NCBI GenBank assembly: GCA_963575745.1
Contig: CAUYUJ010016059.1
Coordinates: forward strand, 642,849 to 706,848
DNA: 64,000 nucleotides
Direction: 5' to 3'
DNA from: Prorocentrum cordatum
Lineage: Eukaryota; Sar; Dinophyceae; Prorocentrales; Prorocentraceae
Of this stretch, positions 31,297-42,249 are shown one piece after another; within the stretch, counting starts at the first letter, position 1; each line of letters begins with the position of its first letter. The position numbers and the translations under genes are program-made. Under the pieces are notes generated by a model, which had not been told where the DNA came from, made no database searches, and worked only from the letters and a program-made list of their open reading frames with translations.

Positions 31297-32219
31297 TCTT
31301 GGGCTTACCTGGAGGGGCTACTGAGGGGCCACACCGAGTCCTCACGGGATGCAGGCGGGCTCCTGGTCCTGTGATCCTGCGCCGTGGAGCGCCGGGTGAG
31401 GGAGGAAGACACGCATCGGGTGCGCTGGCCAGGGGTGTGCTGTGGTAATCGAGAGTGGGGTGCAGTAAGGGGCGTGCACAAGAAACTACGATTAAGAAAA
31501 TTATGAATTAAGAAACCTGGGCCAGCTTCCAAGACATGTCTTACGACAAACCTTGGCCAGGTCTTCGTGTCAACGCTGGAAGGGCCAACGCGCTCAAGAA
31601 ACTGGGCCAGCTTTCTGGCAACTTGGTTGAGAAACGCTGGACCAGCATTTCGGGAAGATGTATCTGAATCAGTTGCTCGACTGTACTGGTGCTGATCTGC
31701 GCGATGGTGTCCGTGCGCGAGCCCTGCGCTACTACCACGCCGATGCTGGACAGGCCACCTGGTGCGCGCGAGCCCCGCAGGTCCTGATGAGCTCCCGCGC
31801 GCGTGGGTGCTGACAACCAGCGCGGCGTTCACGACCAGCGGGCTTTATGCGCGGCGATGCTTGTTGACGCCCCGCTCCCTCTGCCCGCCACCGTGCCGCT
31901 GGACACGGAGTGGGCGTGTCCTTCGGCCCTCTGCCTGCTCCTCTGAGTCCATCCTACGCCGTCTTGGGTGTATCTTGAGCCGTCTTGGAAGCATCTTGCG
32001 CCCTCGTCGTCGCCCTCGTGAATGTGCGCCCGCCCGACCGGGCCCACCCGCCTGTTTGGGTCCGCCCAGTCCGCCACTTAGGGTCCGCCCGTAAGCCCGC
32101 CAGCGTGGGTTCTCTCGAGGACCCGGATCCCTCGCTCTCAAGGGTCCACCAGGGCTTGGCGCGTGCCCCCCTGGGCTCCGGGAGGCACCGTCGCGCGAAC
32201 TTGTTCCGGGGCCCAGGAA
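31297..32219. other. Stretch without a recognised gene
   Basis: GGGCCAGCTT(C/T) recurs at 31,511 and 31,604 in a diffuse duplication around AAGAAACTGGGCCAGC. A minus frame reading DTIAQISTSTVEQLIQIHLP (31,740-31,650) is suggestive but too short to call. Confidence 0.45.
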
Positions 32220-32930
32220 GGCCCTGAGACGTGCCAAGGGGGCCCCAAGGAGCCCCCAAGACGGTCCAGGAGGGCCCCGAGTCGCCGAACGATCGCTCCA
32301 AGACGCGCCAAATGGCCCCCAGGCGGCCCAAGAGGCCTCCAAGACACCCAAGATGGCCTCCAAGACGGCCCTGGAGCATCCTCAGAGGACCCCAAGTCGG
32401 CCCAGAGAGGCTCCCAAGACGGCTTCCGAGGGCGTCAGACGGGCCAGGCGGCCACCAAGGCGGCCCACGATGGCTCTAAGCTGGCCCAAGATGGCCAACA
32501 TCATGGATTCTCCGACGGATTTCGAAAGATGTTGGCATGTAATTCTGTTCGTCCTTCCGACTGCCCGAGGCGGCCCACAAGCCCTGAAAGATCGCCCCAA
32601 GATCGCCCAAGAGGCCTCCAAGATGGCCCCAGAACGGCCAAAGAGGCCCCCAAGACGGCCCCAAGAGGGCTCCAAGACTGTCCAAGAGGCATCCAGGACG
32701 CCCAAGATGGCCTCCAAGACGGCCCTGGAGCACTCCAAGAGGGCCCCAGGTCGACCCAGAGAGGCTGCCAAGACGGCTTCCGATGGCGTCAGACGGGCCA
32801 GGAACGCCCCAAGATGGCCAAAGACCCCCTCGAGAAGCCTCCAAAGGCGTCCAACATGCCCAGGGAGGCCCTCAAGATGCCTCCAAGAGGCCCCCAGGAA
32901 GCACCCAGGAGGCCCCCAAAGTGCCCCCAA
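32220..32930. repeat. CCCCAAGAGGC minisatellite, locus 2
   Basis: About 700 bp of degenerate 11- and 21-bp units such as CCAAGACGGCCC and CAAGAGGCCTCCAAG. A larger duplication is visible: CCTCCAAGACGGCCCTGGAG occurs at 32,349 and 32,710 with similar flanks. A non-repetitive island at about 32,500-32,570 interrupts it. Confidence 0.88.
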
Positions 32931-32939
32931 GGTGCCCCC

Positions 32940-34223
32940 TCCTCCTCCTCCTTCTCCTCAACCTTCTCCTCCTCCTTATCTTCCCCGCCATCCCTCCCCC
33001 AAGTGTTCCCCGAAGGGTTTCCACACCGGCTGGGGGAACACATGATCCGATAGCTTGGTAGAGCTCTTGCCACAACGCTCAGCCATATGGGCCATTCCAA
33101 AAGGCAGGTGGCGGTGGTGATCTGTTGTAGACGTCTTCAGTATGCTGGCACACTGCGCAGCGGTCTGGCCTGCTCGTCTGCGGGAGCCCGCGCCAGCCTC
33201 AAAATACAAGGGGAGTTGAAGAAAGGAGTACATTGCGCTTGGGAGGCTGAGTTGTCCCCGGGAGGGGGGAGGGGGCGATGGACTCTGGATTGGTCACAGG
33301 GCATGAGGAAGCCAGCCGCCTTCCCAGAAAGCCGCCTCGTCCGCAACATCTCTGGGCGAGCGCCGCCAACCGGGCCCAATACGGCACCAAGTCTCCCGTC
33401 GTTGTGAGGAAGTCGCGACGGACGACTTGTCGGCGGGACAATGTTGGTCTCCTCGGAGGCCGCGTTCGTCCGCCTGGGCCATTTGCCATCGGAAGACGAT
33501 GAGAGACGCGAAGAGCAAGTCCCAGGAAAGGGGTCGAGAACTCCCAGGCCCACGCAGTGAAGAGGAAAAGAGTACACGACGCGGGAGGTCGGGTCCCGCC
33601 AGGTCTCGAGCGGGGGGCACCCGACTCCTGGCAGATCTCGAGCAGCAGCGCACCTGGACGACGCTCCTCCTACGAGATCGGAGGGCGTCCAGGCGCGTCC
33701 TGCGCCAAGGGGCGTTCCTCTCTCTCGCGGCATGGGAGCTACTGTCACACTCACGACCCAGGTCGGGTGGGACCTGAGGCGTGCACGATCGAATTCTAAC
33801 TTGCAGGTGCCAGGGGCGAGAACCGAGGGTCCTAGTTCGAATTGGATCGCGGACAGCCCCACTGGGCAGCCACATGTGAACCCCTGCAGGCCAGACGTCT
33901 GGAGCATCTGCGGGGAAACAGAATTTCAAGACAGTCCGCAGACAAGTGAACCCCCCACGGGGTGCACGATGCCCCAACATCGGTTCGACCCACAGGGGTA
34001 CGGCAGACTCACGTCGAGGCGACTTGCGCGTTCGCCTCTGACAGCGCGTGCATCGCTCAGCCTTGGACGATCGCGGCCTTCCGCTTGCACACATCGTCCG
34101 ATATCGACTCCGAGCCGCTGGCGGCGTTCAACCTTGAACCCCCGAGCTGCGGTCGCTGCCGAGTCGACGCGACGCGAGCCCGCCGCAGGCTTCACGCGGG
34201 GTCGTGCGCCTGTGGCAACCGCC
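32940..34223. other. Stretch downstream of the Cys/Trp-module gene, no recognised gene
   Basis: It begins with a short CTC run. A minus frame at about 33,150-32,995 (LPFGMAHMAERCGKSSTKLS) has gene-like composition but no motif. Presumably it includes the 3' flank of the gene ending at 34,224. Confidence 0.4.
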
Positions 34224-35917
34224 TCACGCCTGCAGCCCCCTCGCGAGCGCGGGGTCGGCGAGCATCTCGGCGTAGCCCGCCCGCGGCCTCGCCATGCGGC
34301 GCCGCAGCGCGAGGCCAGCGTGCGCCACCAGCATCGCCAGCGGGACCATCGAACAGAGGCCGAGCCGCTCGGGCACGCTATCGGACTGCATGGGGCCCTG
34401 GGTGGTGCCGAACAGCCTCTCCGCCGCTTGCAAGTTCGAGCAGCCGAGCCCCTCCGACTGGCAGCAGAACTGGCTCTTCTCGGAGCTCCACTGGGCCTGC
34501 TCGGAACTGCTCCCCATGCGACAATCCAGGGGCTCCCCGCTCGGCCTCGAGGAGACGCAGGTGACGCCCACATGCCTGCAGCACCACTCTATCTTGGGAC
34601 GCGTCCATGTCTCTTCCCACCGCGCCTGTCCCACCTCGCAGTCGTACGGCGCATCCTCACAGCCGAGCCCCGCACTCTGGCAGCACCACTCTTTCTGGAG
34701 CCCCGTCCAGTGCTCCTCCCACAAATCCAGGCCAGCCTGGCAATTGTACTCGCTGCTTGTCGTAGATGTCGCTGAAGAGACCTCTACTAAAGAGGTCGTC
34801 GCTCTCACCGATGACCGCTGTTCTGAGCAGCCGCGGTTCTGATCGAGGCAGCACCAGATCTGCTGGCCCACTGTCCAGGCCTCCTGCCAGTTGTCGTAAT
34901 GGAGATCGCAGTCAAAAGGTTTAGGGTACACAGACGAAGTATCAACTGCGACAGGTGCTGAGGGTCTCTGGACGGCTACGTGGGCGGGTAAGGCGGCCGG
35001 TGCAGATGGTACTGGTGTTGTGGCCGATACATCGATGTTTGAGGGGCATCCAAGTCTCTGGTTGACGCAGCACCACACCTTCTTCACGAACGGCCAGCTG
35101 GAACTCCAGTGCGAGATGTCCTTGCTGCAATCGAATAACTGCTGCGAGGAGGGCGACCCTGGGCTTGGACATCCTCGGTTCTCGTGCGCGCAGCACCACC
35201 CCTTCTTTTCTTTGGACCAGCTGGCATTCCAATTCAAAAGCCCTGCGGTGCAATCGAAGGGCGTAATTGAGTGCCCCCATCGCGAGCACCACTCTTTCTT
35301 CGAGGCGGACCACGTACCATCCTGGTTGTCGCGGTCAGCCTCGCAGTCGTATGTTGCATTGGCGCGTGTGAAGGCAGTGGTCGCGGCAGTGGAAGGAATT
35401 GTAGTGGCAAAAAGAATGGTGGTTGTGGCAATGGCTGAGGCAACAAAGGTGGTAATTGTGGTGACGGTGGTAGTGGTGCTGGTATTGCTTTCACTTGTGG
35501 TAGTGGCAGTGGTAGGCGCGAAGGTGGCGGTGTGAGTGCCCGTCGTGGCGGTGGCGCTGCTCGTTGTGGTATTGACAGACGCAGTGATCATGACGGTGGC
35601 ATTGAAACTTGCAGGGGTGTCCTCAACAGGTGTGCTAAGGCATCCGCGAGACTCGTGCTCGCAACACCACCGCTTCATCCGCGCAGACCAAGCGCTCTCC
35701 CAATTGGCATACCCCACTCTGCAGTCGAATGGTCTCTGGGGGGACGTGTTGCACTCAATGTCTAGATTCTCGCAACACCAGCTGTGCTTCTTGACTGTCC
35801 ACGACTCTGCAGCGCCGTCGTTGCAGTCGAACAGCGGCGACGCCGCAGTTGTCGACGCCCCTGTAGGATGTCCTGTGGTCGTCGATGTCGCATTGCACCC
35901 TCGCCTTTCGTGGTGAC
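34224..35917 (-). CDS. Single-pass membrane protein with nine Cys/Trp (WCC) modules, last exon
   Basis: A single exon of about 563 codons runs from an AG acceptor at 35,919-35,918 to a TGA at 34,224. It contains nine copies of a roughly 31-residue module with the pattern C-x6-W-x3-W-x6-W-C-C-x6-C, e.g. PFDCTAGLLNWNASW then SKEKKGWCCAHENRGC. Two modules come first, then a mucin-like Thr-rich linker of about 90 residues, three modules (the first degraded to WCS), a Pro/Ala/Val linker, and four modules. The C-terminus has one hydrophobic segment (LGLCSMVPLAMLVAHAGLAL) followed by RRRM, giving an extracellular modular ectodomain and short cytosolic tail. Four Cys per module suggest two disulfides each. 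The exon opens mid-module (HHERRGC), so at least one upstream exon exists. I do not recognise the module as a named domain; binding of glycans or wall material is only a guess. Confidence 0.82.
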
Positions 35918-35959
35918 CTCGGTGTCCCCTGGATCGGAAAAAGAACAGCTACAGAAACC

Positions 35960-36085
35960 TAAATCTCGAAGGCCAAGGGGATTTCTTGGATCGGCACTGG
36001 ACCCCCTCCCTTGCGTGCGGGGCGCCCTAGGGGCGCAGCGCAGATCCAAGAAATCTGCGTAGAGCTCCGACAAATTGTGTTTACG
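35960..36085. mobile_element. Fold-back element FB1, diverged copy
   Basis: GATTTCTTGGATCGGCACTG pairs with CAGATCCAAGAAATCTGCG. Between them ACCCCCTCCCTTGCGTGCGG and GGCGCCCTAGGGGCGC match the interior of the 49,389-49,572 copy. It lies between the last exon and the probable preceding exon of the Cys/Trp-module gene, i.e. in an intron. Confidence 0.65.
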
Positions 36086-36209
36086 AATTGTATCCCCAAT
36101 TCGGCCACAACCGGTGGATAACCACATCGCGAAAGCCCGAACGACCTGCGCACATGCGGAAGAATGCGACATAAGCAACGAAACATTCGAGAGAGCTGCG
36201 GGGCTGGGA

Positions 36210-36259
36210 GCGACGCGGCTAAGGCCGCGGCAACACCAGGAGCGCTTCTCCTTAACGGG
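36210..36259 (-). CDS. Half Cys/Trp module, probable upstream exon
   Basis: The minus frame reads VKEKRSWCC, the second half of the module found in the exon at 34,224-35,917, about 300 bp upstream of it. An AG just before GAGAAGCGC would serve as acceptor. Exact boundaries and the splice to the next exon could not be fixed: the joins I tried give six to eleven residues instead of the usual six after WCC. Confidence 0.45.
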
Positions 36260-36268
36260 GATGCGTTC

Positions 36269-36290
36269 ACACACACAGAAAGACACACAG

Positions 36291-36339
<49 letters not shown>

Positions 36340-36382
36340 CACACACGCACGCACGCACGAACGCACGCACGCACGCACGCAC

Positions 36383-36470
<88 letters not shown>

Positions 36471-36534
36471 GCACGCACGCACACACGCACACACAAATAG
36501 ATACATACATGCATGCATGCATGCATGCATGCAT

Positions 36535-36565
<31 letters not shown>

Positions 36566-36600
36566 GGCAGGCAGACTGACAGACAGACTGACATACACAC
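36269..36600. repeat. Compound CA / CACG / CATG / CAGA microsatellite
   Basis: CACA repeats pass into CACG, back to CA, then CACG, then ATGC and finally CAGA/CAGG units, all tetranucleotide-compatible and in one continuous tract of about 330 bp. It is open in several frames as Thr-His and Val-Cys repeats, which are artefacts. Confidence 0.97.
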
Positions 36601-37920
36601 AGCGAACACACGTTATTATCAACCGTATTTGCTTGTACTGTGGTCTCTTCCTTTCTATTGCCAGCATCCCCCACAGGGCCGACCCGACGGTTCTGGGACC
36701 CGCTCGAATCGACGAAAACGCTATTCGCGATGGTTGTTGACCACGCCCGGATGTGAAGGACCCCGTCGGAAGCGTCTTAAAAGCGCCCCACAAGCATGTC
36801 CTCGATCGCGTTCTGACGAACATTTCAAGACGAACCTGGCCCTGGCGAGAAGGGCTCACCCAGAGGTACCTGGAGGCATCAAGAGGTCCACACAAGGGGC
36901 AAATTCATCCAGAATGACAGACAGTGCTGAATGCTGAAGATTGCCCTCGACGCTCGTGGGTGGAGGAGGGAGGCTGTCGCATGTTTTCGAAATAGTTACT
37001 GCTTGAGGTGTTCCGTATATCCAGAAGCCTCCAGGGACCTCCAAGGGTCAGGATCAGGGACGGCACGCGGAATTTCACAGATGCTGACAGACATGGATCC
37101 TCGAAACTCGGTCATCCTGACCCTTCCCGCCTAACTCCTCCCCGGCTGCTCCTGAGAACTCGAACCTCGATCCTGACATCCCCCCCACCTCGACACTCCC
37201 AAGTCATACATCCTTCTTCTGCTGAGGGGATGCGAGAGGCGGGGGACTACTGGCCCCGAGGGGGGGGGGAAAGCAGACATTGACCTGGAATCGACCGTAC
37301 ACCTCCAGATCGCAGGCGCAACGACACGCTCCTGGCTGGGGCGAGGCACCCAGGCCCCGATCGGCGATCAATGGGCGACCGCCCGACTGCGCCCCACTCG
37401 ACGCCAACACACCACCCCGCGCATCGCCAGCGCGCCGCCCCGGCCGCCCCCAGCCAGCCACCGCCAAGCGCCACCCCAGCAGCCGCCGAACACCGCCCGC
37501 TGCCCCGGACGTCCGACGTCGGGGCCTCCTCAGAGCGTGCACACCTTGGGGGTCAGGGCCCTCCCCCCTGGGATTGGCCTCCCACCCGGAAGCGGTGGTC
37601 TGACGGCCCCCGGGCCCGAGGAGGGCCTCCGTGAGTGGCCGCCGACGGGCGAGCACCTCCCGCCGCTGTAGGTTCCCCGCGTCGGAGGGGAGGCTCGGGG
37701 GAAGGCAGGAAGGTACCCGTGCCGCGGCTCCCTCGACCTCTCCGGGGGCTGCGTTCTGGCCCTGGCCTCCGGGGCGAGGCCAGCCGTGGCAACGGTTCTG
37801 GACGATGAGCACAAGCCCCACCCCCCCTGGGGCGAGTCCAGCCGTGGCAACGATTCTGGGCGAGGAAGACAATCCCCACCCCCTCTGGGGAAACCTTGGC
37901 CCCGCTGGGCAATCTCCCCC
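36601..37920. other. Stretch without recognised gene
   Basis: Two copies of CCAGCCGTGGCAACGRTTCT (37,780 and 37,839) form a local duplication. No supported exon. Confidence 0.45.
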
Positions 37921-38045
37921 CCTGAGGTGGGGATGAGTGCCGTCTCCTTCGGGCTTCGGAGCACCCATCCCCACCTAGAGGGGGGACGCTGGAAGAGCCA
38001 ACTCACACTGCCCCAGTGGGGGTGGGGATGGCTCCGAGGATGATG
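37921..38045. repeat. Dispersed repeat D3, copy 1
   Basis: AGGTGGGGATGAGTG, GGGCTTCGGAGCACCCATCC, CCACCTAGAGGGGGGA and CCCCAGTGGGGGTGGGGAT resemble 50,185-50,320, including partly self-complementary GGGGAT/ATCCCC words. Confidence 0.6.
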
Positions 38046-38599
38046 AACGATGGAATGGTAGCAGTATCGGTATCCTTTCCTCCTCCACGCTCGCGCCCCA
38101 GCAGTCGCTGGGCGCCGCCCCCAGCCATCACCCAGCGCCGCCCCTCCCCTCAGGACTGACGTTGCGAACCAAACTGGAGCCGCGCGAAACTCCACGACCC
38201 GAGCCCTGGACGCGGCCTTCCTGCGTCATCTCTCCAGCCGGCTCCATCTGTGAGGGCCCCTGGGCCCGAAAACCAGGCCCAACACGTCCGTGGTGCAAGA
38301 AATCATCGCAGGGAGGGCCCTTGAAGGCATTTGTCTTCACCCCCCTTTAGACGTGACTCCCCATCAGGACCCGCCCGAGGCTCCTCCGACCACTCCGGCG
38401 GGGTGGCGTTCTGGCAGTCGGGGGCGAACTCCCCGCAGCCGCGGCCCTGGCGGCGCGGTTGCAGGCAAGCCCTCTGCCTCGGACTCGCCGTCGTCGTCGT
38501 TGTCGTCGTCGTGCATCCTGCTTCAGGGTCCAGATGAGGCCCCCCCCTCCCCCTATTCGGGAGGCCCCTCCCTCTTCCCCTAAGCATCGCAAGTCTAAT
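38046..38599. other. Stretch without recognised gene
   Basis: A short GTCGTC run (38,488-38,512) is the only simple feature. No supported exon. Confidence 0.45.
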
Positions 38600-39715
38600 A
38601 CCCTGGGCCCTAGCCCTAACACCCTACCCTGCACACCCTGATCACTAACACCTGACCGTTCTAGAACTGACACCCTGACCGAAAACCCTGAAACGGACAC
38701 ACTAAACTTTTACACCCTAACACACCAAACCCACTGCACTTACCCAAACACACTAGCACATTACCCTCAAACACCCGAAACCTAACCCGTGCCCCCTGAC
38801 CCGAAATCTCTAACGCACGAGAGCTCTACCCCTGGTCATAAACACCCTCACCTTACACCCTGCACGTCAGATCCTCACATGGACACCGTAACCACATCCA
38901 TAACATCGTACCCCCAACACGCCATTACCCTAACAACCTAATAATATGACCCTGGCCACCCAACCCGAACATCCTAACACATAACACCTCGCTCCAACAC
39001 CGAGCACCCCAAGCACCCAACAGCCTGACGCTAACACCCGAACCCTTGCACCCTAACGCTCACACGCTAGCCCAAACCAGAACACCTTACAGCCCTAATC
39101 CCTATCATCCGAATCCCAACACCCTGACCCAAACATCCGCACTACACACCTGCCACCCTACCCTGTACACCCTAACCCTAACAACGTCATTTCATCCCTA
39201 AGCACCCTGACCCGAACACCCTGACCCTGCCGCACTAACCTCAACCCTATTCACCCCAACACTAATACCCGAACTAACACACGCATCCTGACCCTACGCA
39301 CCGTAACCCTACTTACCGCCCACAACCTAGCCCTCAAACACTAGCCCCCAGACCCGTACCCCTAACACCATAGCCCTAAAACCGCTGCATTAACATCCCC
39401 GAACCCTAACCGCTCTAACCCGGAGCCCTCAGCGCCCCGTTCATGACGCCCTAACAGTAACAGCCTTGCCCTATCACCGTGTCCCCTGACCCTAACCCTC
39501 GCACCCGACCCACCATAACACCCTAACCCTAACGCCCTAACCCCCCCAGCCCTAAACACCTCACCCCTAACCTATGGAAGAACGTAACTCGAACCCTAAC
39601 ACCATAGCAATTCAACCCTAAGCACCCAAACCCTGACAGCCTGACCGTACCACCCTAAGCCGAACACGTTAGCCCTACTTACAGAACACACTAGCGCCCT
39701 CACTGTAACACCCTA
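38600..39715. repeat. Degenerate telomere-like CCCTAACAC field
   Basis: About 1.1 kb of loosely repeated 9-12-bp words around CCCTAACAC, CCCTAACCC and CCCTGACCC, never clean for more than two or three units. The 7-mer CCCTAAA expected of plant/alveolate-type telomeres is rare. The strand bias (C-rich on plus) is uniform over the whole block. Confidence 0.85.
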
Positions 39716-40080
39716 GTTGCCACACGGGTGTGTAGGAGGTTCTTAGAGCAGGATCCTCGAGGCGGACCCGGCCGCGGCGACGAGGAGGCGCCCCGAAGGT
39801 TCCAGGAAAACCACACATAACCGTACGACCATCGGAAACCCGATGTCGCTCTGAATAACAGCATACACAAGATAATCAAGCGCTGCGCAATATCATAGCG
39901 ACGCATGGCAGCAACCCACAACGCAGGCTGACACAAGTTCAACCCTACATGTGAGTGCTTGCAGGGAGGGGGAGAAGGTCCTTCCCCACTCCCTTGTCGA
40001 TCCTCCCCTCGCCTTGGTCTGCAACGAGCTGCGCAGCATCCCCCGCGGCCACAGCGAGGCGGCAATCATCCAGAGGGAGG
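39716..40080. other. Stretch with one possible hydrophobic minus frame
   Basis: On the minus strand RRYDIAQRLIILCMLLFRAT (about 39,905-39,845) is hydrophobic, but flanking sequence is not convincing. No gene is called. Confidence 0.35.
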
Positions 40081-40084
40081 GAGG

Positions 40085-40132
<48 letters not shown>

Positions 40133-40150
40133 ACGAACGAGGTAATATGT

Positions 40151-40181
<31 letters not shown>

Positions 40182-40202
40182 AAGAAAGAGATAAGGGGGG
40201 AC

Positions 40203-40257
<55 letters not shown>

Positions 40258-40262
40258 CAGAG
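40085..40262. repeat. (GA)n then (TA)n microsatellite
   Basis: GAGAGA and GACAGA runs over 40,088-40,225, ending in an alternating TATATA stretch at 40,228-40,258. Confidence 0.96.
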
Positions 40263-40284
40263 AGGAGAGGGAGAGCAGCAAAAA

Positions 40285-40712
40285 AGCAATTAGCCTGGAA
40301 AATAACCCAACTATAAGCATTCGTGAATACCGCAAATGCGAATATCGTCTTCGGTGGCGTCCCTATGGTGCGCCACGCAAGCTCTGCCACTGGGGCCCTC
40401 GGCGGAGCTCCCTATGTGGCAACGAAACGTGTGAGGGGTGTGCCGAAATGCAGGCGGCGGTACCATGCGAACCCTGCCACTAGGGCTTCGGCGGAGCTCG
40501 AAGCGTGTGAGGGGTGTGCCGAACTGCAGGCGGCGGTGCCATGTGAATCCTGCATGCAACTGGGGCATTGGGCGGAGCTCCCTTTGAGGCCACGAAACGT
40601 GCGAGGGCTGTACCGAAATGGAGGCGGCGGTGCCATGCGAACCCTGTCACTGGGGCCTTCGGCGGAGCTCCCTATGGGGCCACGAAGCGTGTGAGGGGTG
40701 TGCCGATTGGGC
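40285..40712 (+). repeat. Head module plus about four array units (copy 4, left part)
   Basis: ATTAGCCTGGAAAATAACCC, AACTATAAGCATTCG and TACCGCAAATGCG are followed by units containing GGCGGAGCTCCCTA, ACGAAACGTGTGAGGGGTGT and GCCGAAATG. Units here also carry GGCGGTRCCATGCGAACCC, a variant not seen in the 5-kb array. Confidence 0.88.
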
Positions 40713-41652
40713 CCCGGCCCGCGCGGCGCCCTCCACCGCAGCTCGGCCCAAAGAAGCGGAGATGAGCTGCCTCCCGTAGACCCTGGTCTGGTCGAGGTGC
40801 CGCCGCTCCCCGATCGCATCCGGAGGAGCGCCCCCCTCGATCTCGTGGCCCCCCCGGTCGAAGTGACGGGGCTGCTCGCAGCTGGCAGGCCGGCGACGCC
40901 CCCCAAGCGCGCCGCCCCCCATGCAGGACTGCCGGCTGCCCTCCCTCCCGGGTCGCTCCCGGCGGAAATCGAGGTCGCTTCGCCTCCCGCCACGGGGCCG
41001 GTGGAGGTGCCTCCCGGGCCAGGCCCGGTGGAGCTGGAGGCGGCGGGTGTTGTCTGGTCGGCGGTGGCCGCGCCACACTGCACCGCGGCCTTGCCAACGC
41101 CATCGACCGAGACGACGGCGTCGGCGAGCCGCACGCGCGCGGCAAGGCCGCCAGCAGCGTTGGGGACCCCGGCGGCTGGAGCACGCTAGCACGGCGGAGC
41201 GCCGACGCCAGCGGGGGCGCCGCCGCGCAGGCGGCGTGGCCGGCAGCAACGGTTCTCCAGCTGCAGGCGGGAGCGCCGAGGCCGGCTGCGCCGGCGCAGC
41301 TGGCGGACAGAGTGGCGCAGCCGGCGGCGATGGGACAACGGCCGCCGGCGGGGCCCGCGAAGATGGCGCGGCGGCCGCTCTCTGGGAGCGGGCCGGCTTG
41401 GCCGGCCTCCCAGAGGCGGCCCAGCACTGCGGGCGCGGGCCGCGGCCGGCGCGCTCTCCCGGAGGCGCGGCAGGCGGCGGCGCGGCTGGAGGCGGCGGCA
41501 CGCGCCCCGGCCACCCTGGGCCCCGCGGCGTTGCTGGAAGCGGCCTCGCGGCCCTGGGCGGCTCCAAGCGGAGCCGCCGCCGGGCCCAGGCGCGAGCCCC
41601 ACATGGTCCGGGCGCCGGGCGGCGGCCGCCGGCCGCGCCTCGCACTGCCTGT

Positions 41653-41655
<3 letters not shown>
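40713..41655. other. GC-rich block interrupting array copy 4
   Basis: About 940 bp, extremely GC-rich, open on both strands as Ala/Pro/Gly/Arg-rich frames. One plus frame at 40,770-41,080 has repeated VEVPP-like words (LVEVPPLPDR, PVEVTGLL, PVEVPPGPGP), which could be a low-complexity coding fragment, but nothing identifies it. It separates two parts of one array element. Confidence 0.45.
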
Positions 41656-41696
<41 letters not shown>

Positions 41697-41697
41697 C
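41656..41697. repeat. (CTG)n microsatellite
   Basis: A clean run of about 13 CTG triplets. Confidence 0.97.
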
Positions 41698-41774
41698 TCC
41701 TTGCTCTTCCCACTCTGCTGCCTTCCCTCCCCCTTCCCCTAGCCGCGGGGCGACCTCTCGCGCAGGTTACAAGT

Positions 41775-41995
41775 TAAAAGTGCGAGGGTGTGCCGAGATG
41801 GAAGCGGCGGTGCCATGCGAACCCTGCCGCTGGGGCCTTCGGCGGAGCTCCCCGTGGGGTCACGAAACGTATGAGGGGTGTGCCGAAATTCGATGAGCAC
41901 GCTGCGAGCAGGAGGAGAGGAGGAAGGAAGGAAGGAAGGAACGCGGGGCGCTGTCTTTCAAAGGAGGACCCAACACCACAGGACAGCTGAGGAGA
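41775..41995 (+). repeat. Last array units and tail module (copy 4, right part)
   Basis: One and a half units with GGCGGAGCTCCCCGTGGGG and GAGGGGTGTGCCGAAAT are followed by a GGAAGGAAGG lead, CGCGGGGCGCTGTCTTTC, AAAGGAGGACCCAAC and ACCACAGGACAGCTGAG, a variant of the tail at 6,240-6,345. Confidence 0.82.
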
Positions 41996-42001
41996 ACAAG
42001 G

Positions 42002-42066
42002 AAGCAAACAAACAAACAAACAAACAAACAAGCAAACAAATAAACAAACAAACAAACAAACAAACA
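42002..42066. repeat. (AAAC)n microsatellite
   Basis: About 16 AAAC tetramers with a single AAGC and AAAT variant. It follows the tail module immediately, and a CTC run at 42,098-42,138 comes next. Confidence 0.97.
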
Positions 42067-42142
42067 ACGCTCGCGCACGGAGGTTTCAACGCCTTTCCCA
42101 GCTCCTCCTCCTCCTCCTCCTCCTCCTCCTCCGCCTCCTCCC

Positions 42143-42240
42143 TTGGCCCTCCTTCTCCCCGCGGCGGGGTCCTCGTGCGCGCAGCACCACGCCCGCTTCT
42201 TCGGCGACCAACCCACCCGCCAGATGTGCAAGCCGGCCTG
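42143..42240 (-). CDS. Exon with one Cys/Trp (WCC) module
   Basis: The minus frame reads AGLHIWRVGWSPKKRAWCC then AHED, matching W-x3-W-x6-W-C-C of the modules at 34,224-35,917. It appears to open just after the first Cys of a module, consistent with an intron that splits the repeat. It may be an upstream exon of that gene, about 6 kb away across a microsatellite, a telomere-like field and array copy 4, or part of a paralogue. Exon ends are not fixed; a GA or GC donor would be needed after WCCAHE. Confidence 0.5.
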
Positions 42241-42249
42241 GGCGGCCGC

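Noticed and set aside
35762-36895. Cys/Val-rich 377-codon minus frame
   Set aside because: Most of it is the CA/CACG microsatellite; only the VKEKRSWCC portion is gene-like and is listed separately.
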